NCBI RefSeq assembly: GCF_003369925.1
Contig: NZ_LARY01000002.1
Coordinates: 434,001 to 498,000 of the forward strand
Direction: 5' to 3'
DNA from: Listeria kieliensis
GTDB taxonomy: Bacteria; Bacillota; Bacilli; Lactobacillales; Listeriaceae
Length of the DNA stretch: 64,000 nucleotides
The translations under genes and the position numbers were made by a program. The stretch's first letter is position 1; the number at the start of each line of letters is the position of its first letter. Positions 7,801 through 17,373 of this stretch are shown here, piece by piece. Below the pieces are notes generated by a model. That model was not told where the DNA came from, ran no database searches, and saw only the letters and a list, made by a program, of their open reading frames with translations.

Positions 7801-8799
7801 ATGGAAGGATTATTTCTGATTACAGTGGTTATTGTGCTTGCTGCACTTACGTTTGATTTAATCAACGGATTTCATGATACAGCAAATGCAATTGCTACAA
7901 GTGTTTCCACAAAAGCCCTTAAGCCTAGGCATGCTATTTTACTAGCGGCTGTGATGAACTTTATTGGTGCGATTTCTTTTACTGGTGTAGCAAAAACCAT
8001 CACAAAAGATATTGTTGACCCGTTCAAAATCCCGCATGGTGAAATTGTCATTTTAGCTGCCCTTCTTGCTGCAATATTCTGGAATCTGCTTACTTGGTAT
8101 TTCGGAATTCCAAGTAGCTCTTCGCATGCACTAATCGGTTCTATTGCCGGAGCAGCTATTGCTTCTGCTGGTTTTGCATCAATCGAATATGGAGGCTTCG
8201 TAACCATTATTATTGGATTGATTGCATCACCGTTTCTTGCATTTGCAGTGGGTTATACCATCTATACGCTGTTTAAAATTTTCTTGAAGAACTTGAACTT
8301 GTCAACAACAAACCGTAATTTTCGTTTCCTTCAAGTGGCAACAGCGGCGCTTCAGTCTTATACACATGGTACAAATGATGCGCAAAAATCGATGGGGATT
8401 ATCACCATGGCCTTAATTGCAAACGGCTTCCAAACGCAAGATGATGTTCAACTCTGGGTACAAGTTTCCTGTGCGCTCGCAATGGCAATCGGAACAAGTA
8501 TCGGTGGTTGGAAAATCATTAAAACAGTTGGCGGCAAGATCATGAAAATCAAACCTGTTAACGGGGTTGCAGCAGACCTTGGTTCTGTTATCGTGATCTT
8601 TGGAGCTACTTTCATTCATCTACCCGTAAGTACCACTCACGTTATCAGCTCTTCTATTCTTGGAGTAGGAACTGCTCACCGTGTGAAGGGTGTAAAATGG
8701 GATACAGCACAACGAATGATTATAACTTGGATCATCACGTTGCCAATTTCGGCTGCGGTAGCTGCACTCATGTTCTTCATCTTAAATCTGTTCTTATAA
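7801..8799 (+). CDS. Pit-family low-affinity inorganic phosphate transporter
   Basis: A 332-residue integral membrane protein with about ten helices and the two inverted PHO-4 repeats. The first holds DLINGFHDTANAIATSVSTK (about residues 20-39) and the second TNDAQKSMGIITMAL (about 191-205). It imports metal-phosphate with protons. Start ATG 7801 with AAGGAG directly upstream. In an operon with the DUF47 protein. PhoP-dependent control was not evident upstream. Corresponds to lmo2249. Confidence 0.92.
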   Translation: MEGLFLITVVIVLAALTFDLINGFHDTANAIATSVSTKALKPRHAILLAAVMNFIGAISFTGVAKTITKDIVDPFKIPHGEIVILAALLAAIFWNLLTWYFGIPSSSSHALIGSIAGAAIASAGFASIEYGGFVTIIIGLIASPFLAFAVGYTIYTLFKIFLKNLNLSTTNRNFRFLQVATAALQSYTHGTNDAQKSMGIITMALIANGFQTQDDVQLWVQVSCALAMAIGTSIGGWKIIKTVGGKIMKIKPVNGVAADLGSVIVIFGATFIHLPVSTTHVISSSILGVGTAHRVKGVKWDTAQRMIITWIITLPISAAVAALMFFILNLFL

Positions 8800-8817
8800 A
8801 ATAAATCATTACTTTCG

Positions 8818-8850
8818 AGTCATGACCCACACGCGGTTGTGACTTTTTTT
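8818..8850 (+). terminator. Rho-independent terminator
   Basis: AGTCA...ACC/GGT...TGACT stem followed by seven T residues, after the Pit operon. Confidence 0.75.
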
Positions 8851-8914
8851 GTTAGCTTGATATCGTTTCACCCCTTAAAAAGCGGGAATAAAACCCAAGA
8901 AAGGAGCGAAATCC

Positions 8915-9418
8915 ATGCGTTATTATTTTGAAAAACCAGCAGCTCTTGTAAATAAACAACCAGTTAAAGTGAATAAAGAAAACGGAGATCTCGCCGGCAC
9001 AATTATCAAATCGCCAGCCAAAATCTCATTTTTTCGTGATGCTAAACTTTTTTCAAACGAACGTCGTGAAAAACAAGAACTCGCAGCTTTAACATTTGAA
9101 ATTGCTTGGCGCAAAGGCGACAATGCTGCAGTTGTCTTTCATGATCTGGAAAACGATAAACAGCTTGCTTTTTATGAAGACGAAACCTCAAAAGACTTCC
9201 TTCATCTATTCACAACCGAATCCGAATTCCCCATTGAAATTATCCAAAAAGATACAATGGACCGTATAACTATACTTTTCCATGGACAAGAAAGTGCTTT
9301 TATCATCATCCAAGATCAGCAAATCCTCTTGCAGCTGATTGATGAGAATACGAATGTCCCCGATAGCTTTTTCTTTCTGGGTTATTTCATCGCTATTTTA
9401 AGCAAAATCGGCTTGTAA
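8915..9418 (+). CDS. Hypothetical protein, possible tubby/LURP-one-like fold
   Basis: A 167-residue protein starting at ATG 8915 with AAAGGAG ten bases upstream. I see no catalytic motif, signal peptide or classical membrane helix apart from a hydrophobic C-terminus (DSFFFLGYFIAILSKIGL). Alternating beta-strand patterns across residues 15-140 resemble small tubby-like/YxjI-type proteins, but this is a weak impression. Monocistronic: a terminator lies upstream and a promoter for the ABC transporter downstream. Function unknown. Confidence 0.7.
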   Translation: MRYYFEKPAALVNKQPVKVNKENGDLAGTIIKSPAKISFFRDAKLFSNERREKQELAALTFEIAWRKGDNAAVVFHDLENDKQLAFYEDETSKDFLHLFTTESEFPIEIIQKDTMDRITILFHGQESAFIIIQDQQILLQLIDENTNVPDSFFFLGYFIAILSKIGL

Positions 9419-9484
9419 AATACATTGTTTATGCATTTAAACCAACACTTCTCTCCCCAAAACAAAAGTTTTTTAAATCTACTA

Positions 9485-9513
9485 TTGAATATTTAATCAA
9501 ATTAATGTATTAT
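9485..9513 (+). promoter_or_regulatory. Sigma-A promoter of the amino-acid ABC transporter
   Basis: TTGAAT at 9485-9490, 17-base spacer, TATTAT at 9508-9513, about 45 bases before the ATG. Confidence 0.65.
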
Positions 9514-9555
9514 TATTATATAGTAAATTTAGTAAAACGATAAGGAGTTGCAGAT

Positions 9556-11022
9556 ATGCTTAATGTTAAACACCCTAAAAAACTAGCCATCATCAGTTTT
9601 ATCGTCATTTTTATGCTTTCACTTTGCATGCCGTTTCTTTCTGCCAAAGCGGCTAGCGATGATTCGCTGCAACAAATCAAAGATAAAAAAGAATTGGTAG
9701 TTGGCTTGTCGGCAGATTACCCGCCTTACGAATTTCATCAAACCATTAAGGGAAAAGATGAAATTGTCGGCTTTGATATCAGTATCGCTCAAAAAATTGC
9801 AGATGATATGGGTGTAAAACTGAGCATTAAAGAAATGGGCTTTGATAGCCTACTTGGCGCTTTAAAGACTGGCAAAATTGATTTAATCATCTCAGGAATG
9901 TCCCCCACACCAGAACGACTCAAAGAAGTTGATTTTTCCGAGCCTTACATGAATGTCGAGCAAGAGATCGTCATTCGTAAAGCAGACAAAGATAAACTAA
10001 AATCCACAAGTGATTTCAGTGGAACAAAAGTAGGCGCACAGAAGCAAACCACTCAAGAAGAGTTAGCTCAAAAAGAATTGACCGGTTCAACAGTCACTTC
10101 TCTTCAAAAAGTTCCTGATTTAATTTTGAACTTAAAAAACAACAAGATTGATGCTGTTGTTCTCGAAGGACCTGTTGCTGAAGCTTATGCAAGTCAAGAT
10201 GATACTCTCACGATTTCCGATGCAAGATTTGTGAATGGTGGAAAAGAAACATCCGTTGCTATGGAAAAAGGCGCAACAGCTTTAAAAAATCAAATTAACC
10301 ATTCAGTCAAAGAAATTAAAGAGCAAAAGTTGCTAAAAGAATATCAAAAAGAAGCAAATGAATTGATGTTCCAAAAAAGTAATTTCTTCAGCCAATATGG
10401 CAGTTACTTTTTAAAAGGAACTCTTTATACGATCGTTTTAGCAGCCATCGGCGTCTTTTGTGGCGCGATTTTCGGGGCTCTTCTGGCACTAATGAAGCTT
10501 TCCAAAACAAGATGGCTCCGCTGGCCTGCGACGTGGTATGTAGAATTCGTTCGCGGCACGCCGCTTCTTGTCCAAATTTTTATCGTCTTTTTCGGAACAC
10601 AAGTTTTCGGGCTGAACCTTTCAGCTTTCATTTCCGGCTGTATCGCGCTTTCACTGAACAGTGCTGCTTACGTCGCTGAAATTATCCGTGCGGGCATCAC
10701 CGCGGTGAATAAAGGCCAAATGGAAGCCGCACGTTCACTTGGCATGACGCAAAACCAAGCAATGCGCTTTATCATTTTGCCGCAAGCCATCAAAAACATT
10801 TTACCTGCTTTAGGAAACGAATTTGTCACAGTCATCAAAGAATCTTCCATCGTTTCGGTTATTGGTGTTGGCGAACTTATGTTTATGACTGGCGTCGTTC
10901 AAGGCGCAAGCTTCAAGCCATTTGTTCCGCTAATCATCACTTCACTCATTTACTTTGTCCTTACATTCAGTCTCTCCAGACTTTTGGGCATTGCGGAAAG
11001 GAGATTCAAAACTAGTGATTAA
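9556..11022 (+). CDS. Amino-acid ABC transporter, substrate-binding/permease fusion (ArpJ-like)
   Basis: A 488-residue fusion. Residues 1-35 are a signal sequence with an AKA-AS cleavage-like site. Residues about 40-270 are a family 3 periplasmic-binding-protein domain ([50 protein letters not shown]). Residues about 280-488 are a His/Glu/Gln/Arg-type permease with five helices and the EAA loop [20 protein letters not shown] that docks the ATPase. Imports a polar amino acid, probably Gln, Arg or Lys. The ATPase gene overlaps its stop. Corresponds to lmo2250 (arpJ) of L. monocytogenes by order and architecture. Confidence 0.92.
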   Translation: MLNVKHPKKLAIISFIVIFMLSLCMPFLSAKAASDDSLQQIKDKKELVVGLSADYPPYEFHQTIKGKDEIVGFDISIAQKIADDMGVKLSIKEMGFDSLLGALKTGKIDLIISGMSPTPERLKEVDFSEPYMNVEQEIVIRKADKDKLKSTSDFSGTKVGAQKQTTQEELAQKELTGSTVTSLQKVPDLILNLKNNKIDAVVLEGPVAEAYASQDDTLTISDARFVNGGKETSVAMEKGATALKNQINHSVKEIKEQKLLKEYQKEANELMFQKSNFFSQYGSYFLKGTLYTIVLAAIGVFCGAIFGALLALMKLSKTRWLRWPATWYVEFVRGTPLLVQIFIVFFGTQVFGLNLSAFISGCIALSLNSAAYVAEIIRAGITAVNKGQMEAARSLGMTQNQAMRFIILPQAIKNILPALGNEFVTVIKESSIVSVIGVGELMFMTGVVQGASFKPFVPLIITSLIYFVLTFSLSRLLGIAERRFKTSD

Positions 11023-11740
11023 TGTTCTGAACCTACACAAACACTATGGAAAAAATGAGGTTTTAAAAGGAATTGATTTAGAAATCGATGCTGGTGAAGT
11101 TGTCGTTGTGATCGGCCCTTCTGGTAGCGGGAAAAGCACTTTGCTTCGCTGCCTCAATTTACTCGAACAACCTTCTTCTGGCCATGTTATTTTCGAAGAG
11201 AATGACTTGCTTGCTAAAGGCACGAATATCAACCGGCTCCGCCAGCGCATGGGTATGGTTTTCCAAGCTTTTAACCTTTTCCCGCACAAAACCGTTCTTG
11301 AAAACTTAACCTTGGCGCCAACAAAAGTAAAAGGCGAAAGCGAAAAAGAAGCAGGCAAGAAAGCAATGGAGTTGCTTGAAAAAGTTGGTCTCGCTGAAAA
11401 GGCCTCAAGCTACCCTGCCAATTTGTCGGGCGGTCAACAACAACGCGTAGCTATTGCGCGAGCGCTCGCGATGAATCCAGATGTTATGTTGTTTGATGAA
11501 CCAACGTCGGCCCTTGATCCGGAAATGGTCGGTGAAGTGTTAAACGTTATGAAAGAACTTGCAAAAGAAGGTATGACGATGGTTGTCGTCACTCATGAAA
11601 TGGGATTTGCCCGTGAAGTGGCTGATCGTGTTGTTTTCATGGATGCTGGTGTTATCCAAGAGGAAGGAACGCCAGATGAAGTTTTTGGCAATCCGAAAAA
11701 TGATCGTACGAAAGACTTTTTAGGAAAAGTACTCGCTTAA
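11015..11740 (+). CDS. Polar amino-acid ABC transporter ATP-binding protein
   Basis: A 241-residue ATPase of the GlnQ/HisP type. GTG 11015 is chosen because AAAGGAG lies upstream and the N-terminus [12 protein letters not shown] fits the family; it overlaps the permease stop by eight bases, indicating translational coupling. Walker [10 protein letters not shown] (about residue 33), Q-loop [11 protein letters not shown], signature [15 protein letters not shown] (about 136), Walker [14 protein letters not shown] and H-loop VTHEMGF are all intact. Confidence 0.95.
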   Translation: MINVLNLHKHYGKNEVLKGIDLEIDAGEVVVVIGPSGSGKSTLLRCLNLLEQPSSGHVIFEENDLLAKGTNINRLRQRMGMVFQAFNLFPHKTVLENLTLAPTKVKGESEKEAGKKAMELLEKVGLAEKASSYPANLSGGQQQRVAIARALAMNPDVMLFDEPTSALDPEMVGEVLNVMKELAKEGMTMVVVTHEMGFAREVADRVVFMDAGVIQEEGTPDEVFGNPKNDRTKDFLGKVLA

Positions 11741-11760
11741 TTTATGTTAAAATAAAAAGA

Positions 11761-11790
11761 AAAAGGAATGCAGCTTTGCGTTCTTTTTTC
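11761..11790 (+). terminator. Weak rho-independent terminator
   Basis: Short stem GAATGCA/TGCGTTC with a three-base loop and a T-run, between the ABC ATPase and the aminotransferase. Partial read-through is likely. Confidence 0.6.
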
Positions 11791-11809
11791 TTTATGAGGA
11801 GGAATTAGG

Positions 11810-12961
11810 ATGGATAAAAGCAACATCGCAAAGAAATTTCAAGAAACGCCCGTGAACATCTTAGCGGACATTGGTACTTTAGCTAAAAGAACATCTAACA
11901 TTCTGGATTTATCAATCGGCGACCCCGATTTAATCACGGATGAGTCCATCATTAATGCAGCGTTTGCGGACGTTTCACGTGGCGCGACAAAGTACACAGA
12001 GTCCGGCGGTGACATTGAATTGATCCAAGCCATCCAAGCGTTTTTCAAAAGAACATACAAGCTCGATTTTGCCGAAAATCAAATCCGGGCCACAGTTGGC
12101 GCGCTTCACGGCATGTATTTAGCACTTCAAGTTCTTCTTGATCCAGGCGATGAAGTCATTATTCACGAGCCTTATTTTTCGCCTTACAAGGACCAAGTTT
12201 TAAATTCAGGTGGCACTCCCATTTTTATCCCAACCTATGAAAAAGATGATTTTATGATTAATGCGGACATTTTAGAAGCTGCTATTACTGAACGAACGAA
12301 AGCGCTTATTTTGAATTCGCCCAACAATCCAACTGGAGCCATCTTCTCAAAAGAAACACTTGAAAAAATTGCAGAACTTGCGAAAAAACACGATTTCTAC
12401 ATACTTTCTGATGAAGTGTATGACGGCTTTTGCTTTTATGAAGATTTCACACCGATGGCTTCCCTTGCGCCGGAGCATACTATTACTTTCGGCAGCATGT
12501 CGAAAAACTTTGCCATGACCGGTTGGCGTCTCGGATACATGATTTCTCCACCATATATCAACGAAGCCGCTAAGCTGCTGAATGAAGGCATCACTTATTC
12601 TGCGCCAACGCCATCACAACGGGCTGCCATTTACGCTCTTAATCACGCAGAAGAGCTTATTCCAAAAGTGGCTAACACATTTAAAGAGCGACTCGAATAC
12701 GTTCAAAAACGCGTAGCAAAAATCCCTTATCTGTCGCTTCATCCAGTAAAAGGTTCGATTTATGCCTTTTTAAACATCAGCCGAACCGGGATGGATTCCG
12801 TCACTTTTAGTGAATATCTTTTGCAAGAAACACAAGTCCTAGTCATTCCTGGACGCGCTTTTGGAGATAGTGGTGACGAATATGTTCGTCTCGCCGTCAC
12901 CCAAGATCTAACAGTTCTAAAAGAAGCCTTTGACCGGCTGGAAAGCCTTAACTTTAATTAA
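11810..12961 (+). CDS. PLP-dependent class I/II aminotransferase
   Basis: A 383-residue fold-type I aminotransferase. ATG 11810 with GAGGAGG upstream. Substrate and cofactor motifs: NSPNNPTGAIFSKE (about 165), SDEVYDGFCFYEDF (about 200), the PLP-lysine segment SMSKNFAMTGWRLGYM (about 230), and the carboxylate-binding Arg near the C-terminus in EYVRLAVTQ. Similar to PatA/AraT-type enzymes acting on aromatic or branched amino acids; the substrate is not determinable. Its place behind an amino-acid importer suggests use of imported amino acids. Position fits lmo2252. Confidence 0.9.
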   Translation: MDKSNIAKKFQETPVNILADIGTLAKRTSNILDLSIGDPDLITDESIINAAFADVSRGATKYTESGGDIELIQAIQAFFKRTYKLDFAENQIRATVGALHGMYLALQVLLDPGDEVIIHEPYFSPYKDQVLNSGGTPIFIPTYEKDDFMINADILEAAITERTKALILNSPNNPTGAIFSKETLEKIAELAKKHDFYILSDEVYDGFCFYEDFTPMASLAPEHTITFGSMSKNFAMTGWRLGYMISPPYINEAAKLLNEGITYSAPTPSQRAAIYALNHAEELIPKVANTFKERLEYVQKRVAKIPYLSLHPVKGSIYAFLNISRTGMDSVTFSEYLLQETQVLVIPGRAFGDSGDEYVRLAVTQDLTVLKEAFDRLESLNFN

Positions 12962-12964
12962 ATT

Positions 12965-12996
12965 AAAAAACGGCTGGAAACTACCAGCCGTTTTTT
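12965..12996. terminator. Bidirectional terminator
   Basis: AAAAAACGGCTGG/CCAGCCGTTTTTT perfect stem between the convergent aminotransferase and exporter operon. Confidence 0.88.
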
Positions 12997-13501
12997 AAAA
13001 ATGATAAACATATTTCGTATATTGATGCCCTTTTTCTTGCATCACTGTCATCCATACCTTCGTAAGATCCGCAATATCTCGTGATGGCGTCTCAAAAACA
13101 ATTTGGCAAGGAATCGCTTTTCCAAATTTTAGAACTGCAGAATGTCCATCTTCATCCAAAATATCTAACGCCTGCCCAGAACTCGCTTTTTCTGATGAAA
13201 GAAAAGTCTCTCCCAGCAGCTGACTTCTTATATTTTGATGCTTTTTGTTTTCGATCAAAACAGAAACAATCAAATTCGACCAAGCCAGTTCCCCAGCTTC
13301 CTTTTGCTTCTCCTCTTTCACGTCTAGCACTTTCAGCTTATAATCAGCCGTTTCTACCCACTTATCTTTCACGATCTTCTTCTCACTCACCGCAAAATCG
13401 CGAAATGGTTGATTCGCATGAAGATATCCTAAAACAAGTAAAACCCCTAGCACTAGAACTGCAGGTACCGCTACCAATAATTTAATTTTACTCATCTTCA
13501 T
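12995..13501 (-). CDS. Membrane-anchored accessory protein of the ABC exporter operon
   Basis: A 168-residue protein with one N-terminal hydrophobic segment (about residues 7-28) and a predicted extracytoplasmic domain with strand-rich sequence (DYKLKVLDVKEEKQ, WSNLIVSVLIENKK). ATG 13501 overlaps the ATPase stop (ATGA), so it is translationally coupled as the last gene of a five-gene operon. The pattern of a conserved 'LIVSVLIEN' beta strand resembles DUF4352-type immunoprotection folds, but I cannot assign a family. Likely an accessory or immunity-type component. Confidence 0.75.
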   Translation of the reverse strand: MKMSKIKLLVAVPAVLVLGVLLVLGYLHANQPFRDFAVSEKKIVKDKWVETADYKLKVLDVKEEKQKEAGELAWSNLIVSVLIENKKHQNIRSQLLGETFLSSEKASSGQALDILDEDGHSAVLKFGKAIPCQIVFETPSRDIADLTKVWMTVMQEKGHQYTKYVYHF

Positions 13502-14148
13502 ACCTCATACTGCTTGTCTATCAGTTTTCCACTTTTTATTTCAATCACTTCATCACAAACGCCTTCCAAAAAAGACCGATCGTGACTTGTCAAAATTAAC
13601 GTTGCCCCATTTTCCCTTGCTCCCAGTAATAAGCGTTTCAGGTTTTCAACACTATCCTCATCTAAACCATTTGAAGGCTCATCTAGAATAAGTAATTCTG
13701 GATTTCCTATCAAAGCTTGAGCAATTCCCACTTTTTGCTTCATCCCAAGTGAAAAACGCTTCACACGCCTCTTATCTTTTGGATCAAGCCCGACTTTTAT
13801 AAGCAAGGCACCAAGCTCTTCATCTGTTACTTTTTCTTCTTTCAACGCCGCAATCAATTGAAGGTTTTTATAGGCGCTGAATTCAAAAACAAGCGAGGGG
13901 TTTTCTAGTAACAATCCTGTAGAAACAGGAAACCGCTTTTCAGCCAAAATCGGCTCACCACAAACTTCTACTTTCCCGTCATTTAATCGAATCAATCCAA
14001 GAATAGCCCGCAAAAGCATCGTTTTCCCCGAACCATTTGCCCCTCTTAATCCGTATATCGACCCTTTTTGCAAGGTTAATGTGATCCCTTCGAGTACCGT
14101 TTGCCCCTTTATTTTTTTGGTCACATTAAACAATTTAATATAATCCAT
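13498..14148 (-). CDS. ABC-2-type exporter ATP-binding protein
   Basis: A 216-residue stand-alone ATPase. Walker A LRGANGSGKTMLLRA (about residue 36), signature FSLGMKQKVGIAQAL (LSGGQ replaced by FSLGM, usual for the bacteriocin/BcrA-type branch), Walker B LLILDEPSNGLDEDS, H-loop TSHDRSFL. Partners are the three membrane proteins encoded upstream. Related ATPases export or give immunity to antimicrobial peptides, but nothing here fixes the substrate. Confidence 0.88.
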   Translation of the reverse strand: MDYIKLFNVTKKIKGQTVLEGITLTLQKGSIYGLRGANGSGKTMLLRAILGLIRLNDGKVEVCGEPILAEKRFPVSTGLLLENPSLVFEFSAYKNLQLIAALKEEKVTDEELGALLIKVGLDPKDKRRVKRFSLGMKQKVGIAQALIGNPELLILDEPSNGLDEDSVENLKRLLLGARENGATLILTSHDRSFLEGVCDEVIEIKSGKLIDKQYEV

Positions 14149-14155
14149 GTTTCCC

Positions 14156-14878
14156 CTACTTTCTCAAGATGTCTTTTTGTCTGTAGATAAAAATAGCAAG
14201 ATATATAAGCAATAAAAGTATAAAAAGTGCCATAAATAGCATTTTAATACGTGTTAGTTCCGGATAATCCATCCAGCGACTACTAAACGTTGTGTTAACA
14301 ATAGAATAAAATAGATAAAACCTTGTGGACAAAATCAAGAAGGTACATGTCAGTAAAAGTGCCGAAATCGTGTTAAAAACGAGCTGAATCATAACTCCTA
14401 GAACATTAAGTAGCAAAAGCGCAAGCAAAAAGAAAGCAAGTTCTTCCAATTGATTTAAGCTATATTGACTAGTTTTAAAAAGGGAGAACACGACATTTAA
14501 GCCAACAAATACAAGCCAATATAGCCCTGCAAAACTCATAACAATAAGCAACCTACTGCTGATAATCATTCGGCGATTCATCCCGTTTGCAATAAACACG
14601 GCTTTATCTTGCTGCTCTTGTCGTCCAAGATAATTATAAAGATGGAACAACTGGATAAAATAAAAAGCAAACCAGAGGATGGGAAATTGATAGAAGTTAT
14701 TATCTAAATCTACTTTTGAAGGGCCACTTAACAATTTATTTAATAAGTTCTCATTCTCACTTATCTGACTAGTCTGCAAGAAAATAAGCAAAAATAATAA
14801 GATGAATAAGCATAAAATCTTCCATTTTTCTCGAAAAAAATAGACACTTAATTCTTGCTTATAAAGTTTAAAAATCAT
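14156..14878 (-). CDS. ABC exporter membrane subunit 3
   Basis: A 240-residue polytopic protein with about six membrane segments (for example ILCLFILLFLLIFLQ near residue 25 and LLLLNVLGVMIQLVF near 155) and no enzymatic motif. Start ATG 14878 overlaps the previous gene's stop (ATGA). No named family recognised; role as a permease is inferred from context. Confidence 0.75.
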   Translation of the reverse strand: MIFKLYKQELSVYFFREKWKILCLFILLFLLIFLQTSQISENENLLNKLLSGPSKVDLDNNFYQFPILWFAFYFIQLFHLYNYLGRQEQQDKAVFIANGMNRRMIISSRLLIVMSFAGLYWLVFVGLNVVFSLFKTSQYSLNQLEELAFFLLALLLLNVLGVMIQLVFNTISALLLTCTFLILSTRFYLFYSIVNTTFSSRWMDYPELTRIKMLFMALFILLLLIYLAIFIYRQKDILRK

Positions 14879-15594
14879 CTTTTCACATCTTTCTTATAAA
14901 AAATAAGCAAAATACAAGCAAGAAGAAGACACACTTTACCAATGATTTCAAGTTGTTCCGTTAATTGAATAGTGAGATCAAAATTCGTGATTTTCGCAAA
15001 TGTTGTTTTCCAAAAAAAGCTCCAACCAAGCTTTCCTGATATAAAAAGAGCATCACAAACAAATATTGAATAAGTGAGCATCAAGGCTATTCCCTTGTTT
15101 TTAATAAGAATAAGGAAAAATAAATAAAGAAGTCCTAGCAGTAAAAAGGCTTCGAGCCAAATTAAAGCATATGAACCGCCTACTGCCAGTAAATCAAGCC
15201 CTTGCAAGTGAAGAAGTCTATATAGATAAAAGACATATTGCAAGATGCACGGTAGCAAAACGACTAAGAAGACTATGACAAATTTGATAAGATGAAAAGT
15301 TAAATAAAGTTGCCTTTTCCGGTAAATAGCCATTTCTAAAACACTCACTTCTGGCAAAATGGCCATAAAAATGAGCAGACACGGAATAAAAACAAATAGG
15401 ATGCTAGCTAAGGGACTTAAAGCCATTAAAACTTGACTATCCGTAAAAGCATCATTAGACTCTGCCTGCAAAAAGGTCAAAGCAAAATAAAGAGTGGTGA
15501 GACCACCAAAAAGCAAATAAATTCCGTAAAAGCGAGACAAGCGGATTCTTGCAAATTTTATACTCTTAAAACGCTTCATTCTTTTTAACTCCAC
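14875..15594 (-). CDS. ABC exporter membrane subunit 2
   Basis: A 239-residue polytopic protein with about six predicted membrane segments, basic N-terminus (MELKRMKRFKSIKFARIRLS). It overlaps the upstream permease gene by 29 bases, a tight operon arrangement; an internal start (MKRFKS) would shorten the overlap. No family recognised beyond ABC-2-like permeases. Confidence 0.72.
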   Translation of the reverse strand: MELKRMKRFKSIKFARIRLSRFYGIYLLFGGLTTLYFALTFLQAESNDAFTDSQVLMALSPLASILFVFIPCLLIFMAILPEVSVLEMAIYRKRQLYLTFHLIKFVIVFLVVLLPCILQYVFYLYRLLHLQGLDLLAVGGSYALIWLEAFLLLGLLYLFFLILIKNKGIALMLTYSIFVCDALFISGKLGWSFFWKTTFAKITNFDLTIQLTEQLEIIGKVCLLLACILLIFYKKDVKR

Positions 15595-16369
15595 GAACGT
15601 ATAGAAATAGTGTAATCAAAAAAAGGATTAGTCCATAAAGCAGCATCGCTAAAAAGCTTTTATCATACGTTGTTATCGCTTCTGGCAAAAAACCAAAAGG
15701 TGAGAAGGCAACGTTTTTCAAGACAAATGAATTTATTGCAATGCTCAACAGTTGCAAGCAAAAAGGAAGAAGCAAAATCACCATTTTATTTTTAATATAA
15801 AAGGAAGAAGCAAGCGCAAAAGTCACAAAAAGTCCTGCAAATACAAAGCTGATGGCAATGTTAACGAGGGCATATATAAGTGGATGCGCATAAAACAAGT
15901 GGGGAAATAAATCACCGCTTCCTTCATAAATTCCAAGATTTACATTAATAAGTGGATCTGGTTTTAAGTTTGGAAGTAATAAAAAGCAACCAATCAAATC
16001 GATAATCAGCGGAAGTGCAACAACAACTGCACCCGTTAAAAAAGTTTTTAAGAATAACATCGAAAAGTATTTTTTTCGGGAAAAGTTCAATAATCCATAA
16101 CAAATTAAATGATTTCTTTTATCTTCTAAAAAAACAGTTGAGGCAGAAAGCGAAGCGATAATTGGCAAAAGTAGATAAAAAAGAAGCATTAAAGCGCTCG
16201 TACCTGAAAAATCCATTGAAAGCCAGGCCGTATATGGAGTAAAAGCGACATGTTGCTTAACAGACAAGCCGTAAACTTTTAAAAGGTGGGCACCAACCAT
16301 GGCTAAACCGATTAAAAGGGCGAAAAGCCGCTGATTTGTTTGTAATCTTAGCTTCAAAAAGTTGTTCAT
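15566..16369 (-). CDS. ABC exporter membrane subunit 1
   Basis: A 267-residue polytopic protein with about six membrane segments, first gene of the five-gene exporter operon. ATG 16369 with GAGG about 12 bases upstream. Like its two downstream neighbours it has no recognisable motif other than hydrophobic helices. Three small permeases with one ATPase and one anchored protein is typical of peptide-immunity exporters. No toxin-like peptide ORF was found nearby. Confidence 0.75.
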   Translation of the reverse strand: MNNFLKLRLQTNQRLFALLIGLAMVGAHLLKVYGLSVKQHVAFTPYTAWLSMDFSGTSALMLLFYLLLPIIASLSASTVFLEDKRNHLICYGLLNFSRKKYFSMLFLKTFLTGAVVVALPLIIDLIGCFLLLPNLKPDPLINVNLGIYEGSGDLFPHLFYAHPLIYALVNIAISFVFAGLFVTFALASSFYIKNKMVILLLPFCLQLLSIAINSFVLKNVAFSPFGFLPEAITTYDKSFLAMLLYGLILFLITLFLYVRGVKKNEAF

Positions 16370-16437
16370 TGGTATTGTTTTCCTCGTTTCTTGGTGTGTA
16401 ATCAGTTAGATATGAACAAATAACATAATTGTTTTGA

Positions 16438-16466
16438 ATTATACATGCCTGCTCTTCGGAAAGCAA
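16438..16466 (-). promoter_or_regulatory. Sigma-A promoter of the exporter operon
   Basis: On the minus strand TTGCTT (16466-16461), 17-base spacer, TATAAT (16443-16438), about 70 bases before the first start codon. Confidence 0.7.
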
Positions 16467-16565
16467 TACCCTCGTCTGTCAAAAAGCAGCTATATAGCAA
16501 CGTTTAAAAGCTCATAAAATTAATTTTTTTTATCTTTTTAAGTCCTTTTTTATTCTGTTTCTATA

Positions 16566-16611
16566 AAAAAAGCTCTAAAAATTAAGGTTTAATTTTTAGA
16601 GCAAATTTTTT
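16566..16611. terminator. Bidirectional terminator of the HAD phosphatase gene
   Basis: GCTCTAAAAATTAA/TTAATTTTTAGAGC perfect stem flanked by A- and T-runs, immediately downstream of the HAD gene. Confidence 0.82.
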
Positions 16612-16614
16612 TAT

Positions 16615-17253
16615 TTAGTTTGCAAAAACTTTTTCGAGCGGGATTGAATCAAAATCCGGAAAAACAGCTACTCCTTCCGGGAATTTAATATTTGCCGTCG
16701 CTGCATTTGGCACAGCTAAAACTTTTAAACCGGCCTCCTGTGCTGCAATAACACCATTTAGTGAATCTTCTACTGCATAAACGTGCTTGCTCCCGAGTTC
16801 AGCAGCTGCTTGGAGATAAAGCGCTGGATCGGGCTTGATCCGCATCACATCATCCGCGGTTTGAATGCTTGAAAAATGCGGAAATAAATCAAATTTCTTA
16901 AGTATGGGTTCCACCCATTCACGGCCAGAGCTCGTTGCAAGGCCAATCTTGAAGCCATCTGAAACTGCGTAATCAAAAACGCGCTTGAATCCTGGGCGAA
17001 GGTTTAAATGAGCAATTCCTTCTAAAAGTTCGTTCGAAATGTGTGTCGTAAAAGCTTCCACATCGAACTGGCCATTTGTAGCTTCTGTCAAGTAATGATG
17101 CAGTGGCTCTTCTGTCGTTCCAATAATTTGCTCGTATACCTCTGCTGGAACTTCAATTCCATACGTTTCTTTCACATAGTTCATTGTCGCATCATGCCAT
17201 AAATTTTCTGTGTCGATCATCGTTCCGTCAAAATCAAAAATAATCGCCTTCAA
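16615..17253 (-). CDS. HAD-superfamily hydrolase (beta-phosphoglucomutase-like)
   Basis: A 212-residue HAD subfamily IA phosphatase or phosphomutase. Motif I is FDFDGTMIDTE with the nucleophilic Asp at about residue 8. Motif II is LATSSGREWVEP, and motifs III/IV are KPDPALYLQAAAEL and AVEDSLNGVIAAQEAG. A helical cap covers residues 15-85. TTG 17253 with AGGAGG about ten bases upstream. Substrate unknown; the cap resembles sugar-phosphate enzymes. Confidence 0.88.
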   Translation of the reverse strand: MKAIIFDFDGTMIDTENLWHDATMNYVKETYGIEVPAEVYEQIIGTTEEPLHHYLTEATNGQFDVEAFTTHISNELLEGIAHLNLRPGFKRVFDYAVSDGFKIGLATSSGREWVEPILKKFDLFPHFSSIQTADDVMRIKPDPALYLQAAAELGSKHVYAVEDSLNGVIAAQEAGLKVLAVPNAATANIKFPEGVAVFPDFDSIPLEKVFAN

Positions 17254-17344
17254 ATCGCACTTCCTCCTTTTCCAGGTGAAATCATCTTCATTATAACATA
17301 GACCTATTTACTTTTCCTTTACCCCAAAAACACAAAAAACAGGG

Positions 17345-17373
17345 TTGCATTTTCCTCAAAAAACGAATATTAT
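17345..17373 (+). promoter_or_regulatory. Sigma-A promoter of the purine permease gene
   Basis: TTGCAT, 17-base spacer, TATTAT. The -10 overlaps the first candidate PurR box. Confidence 0.65.
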
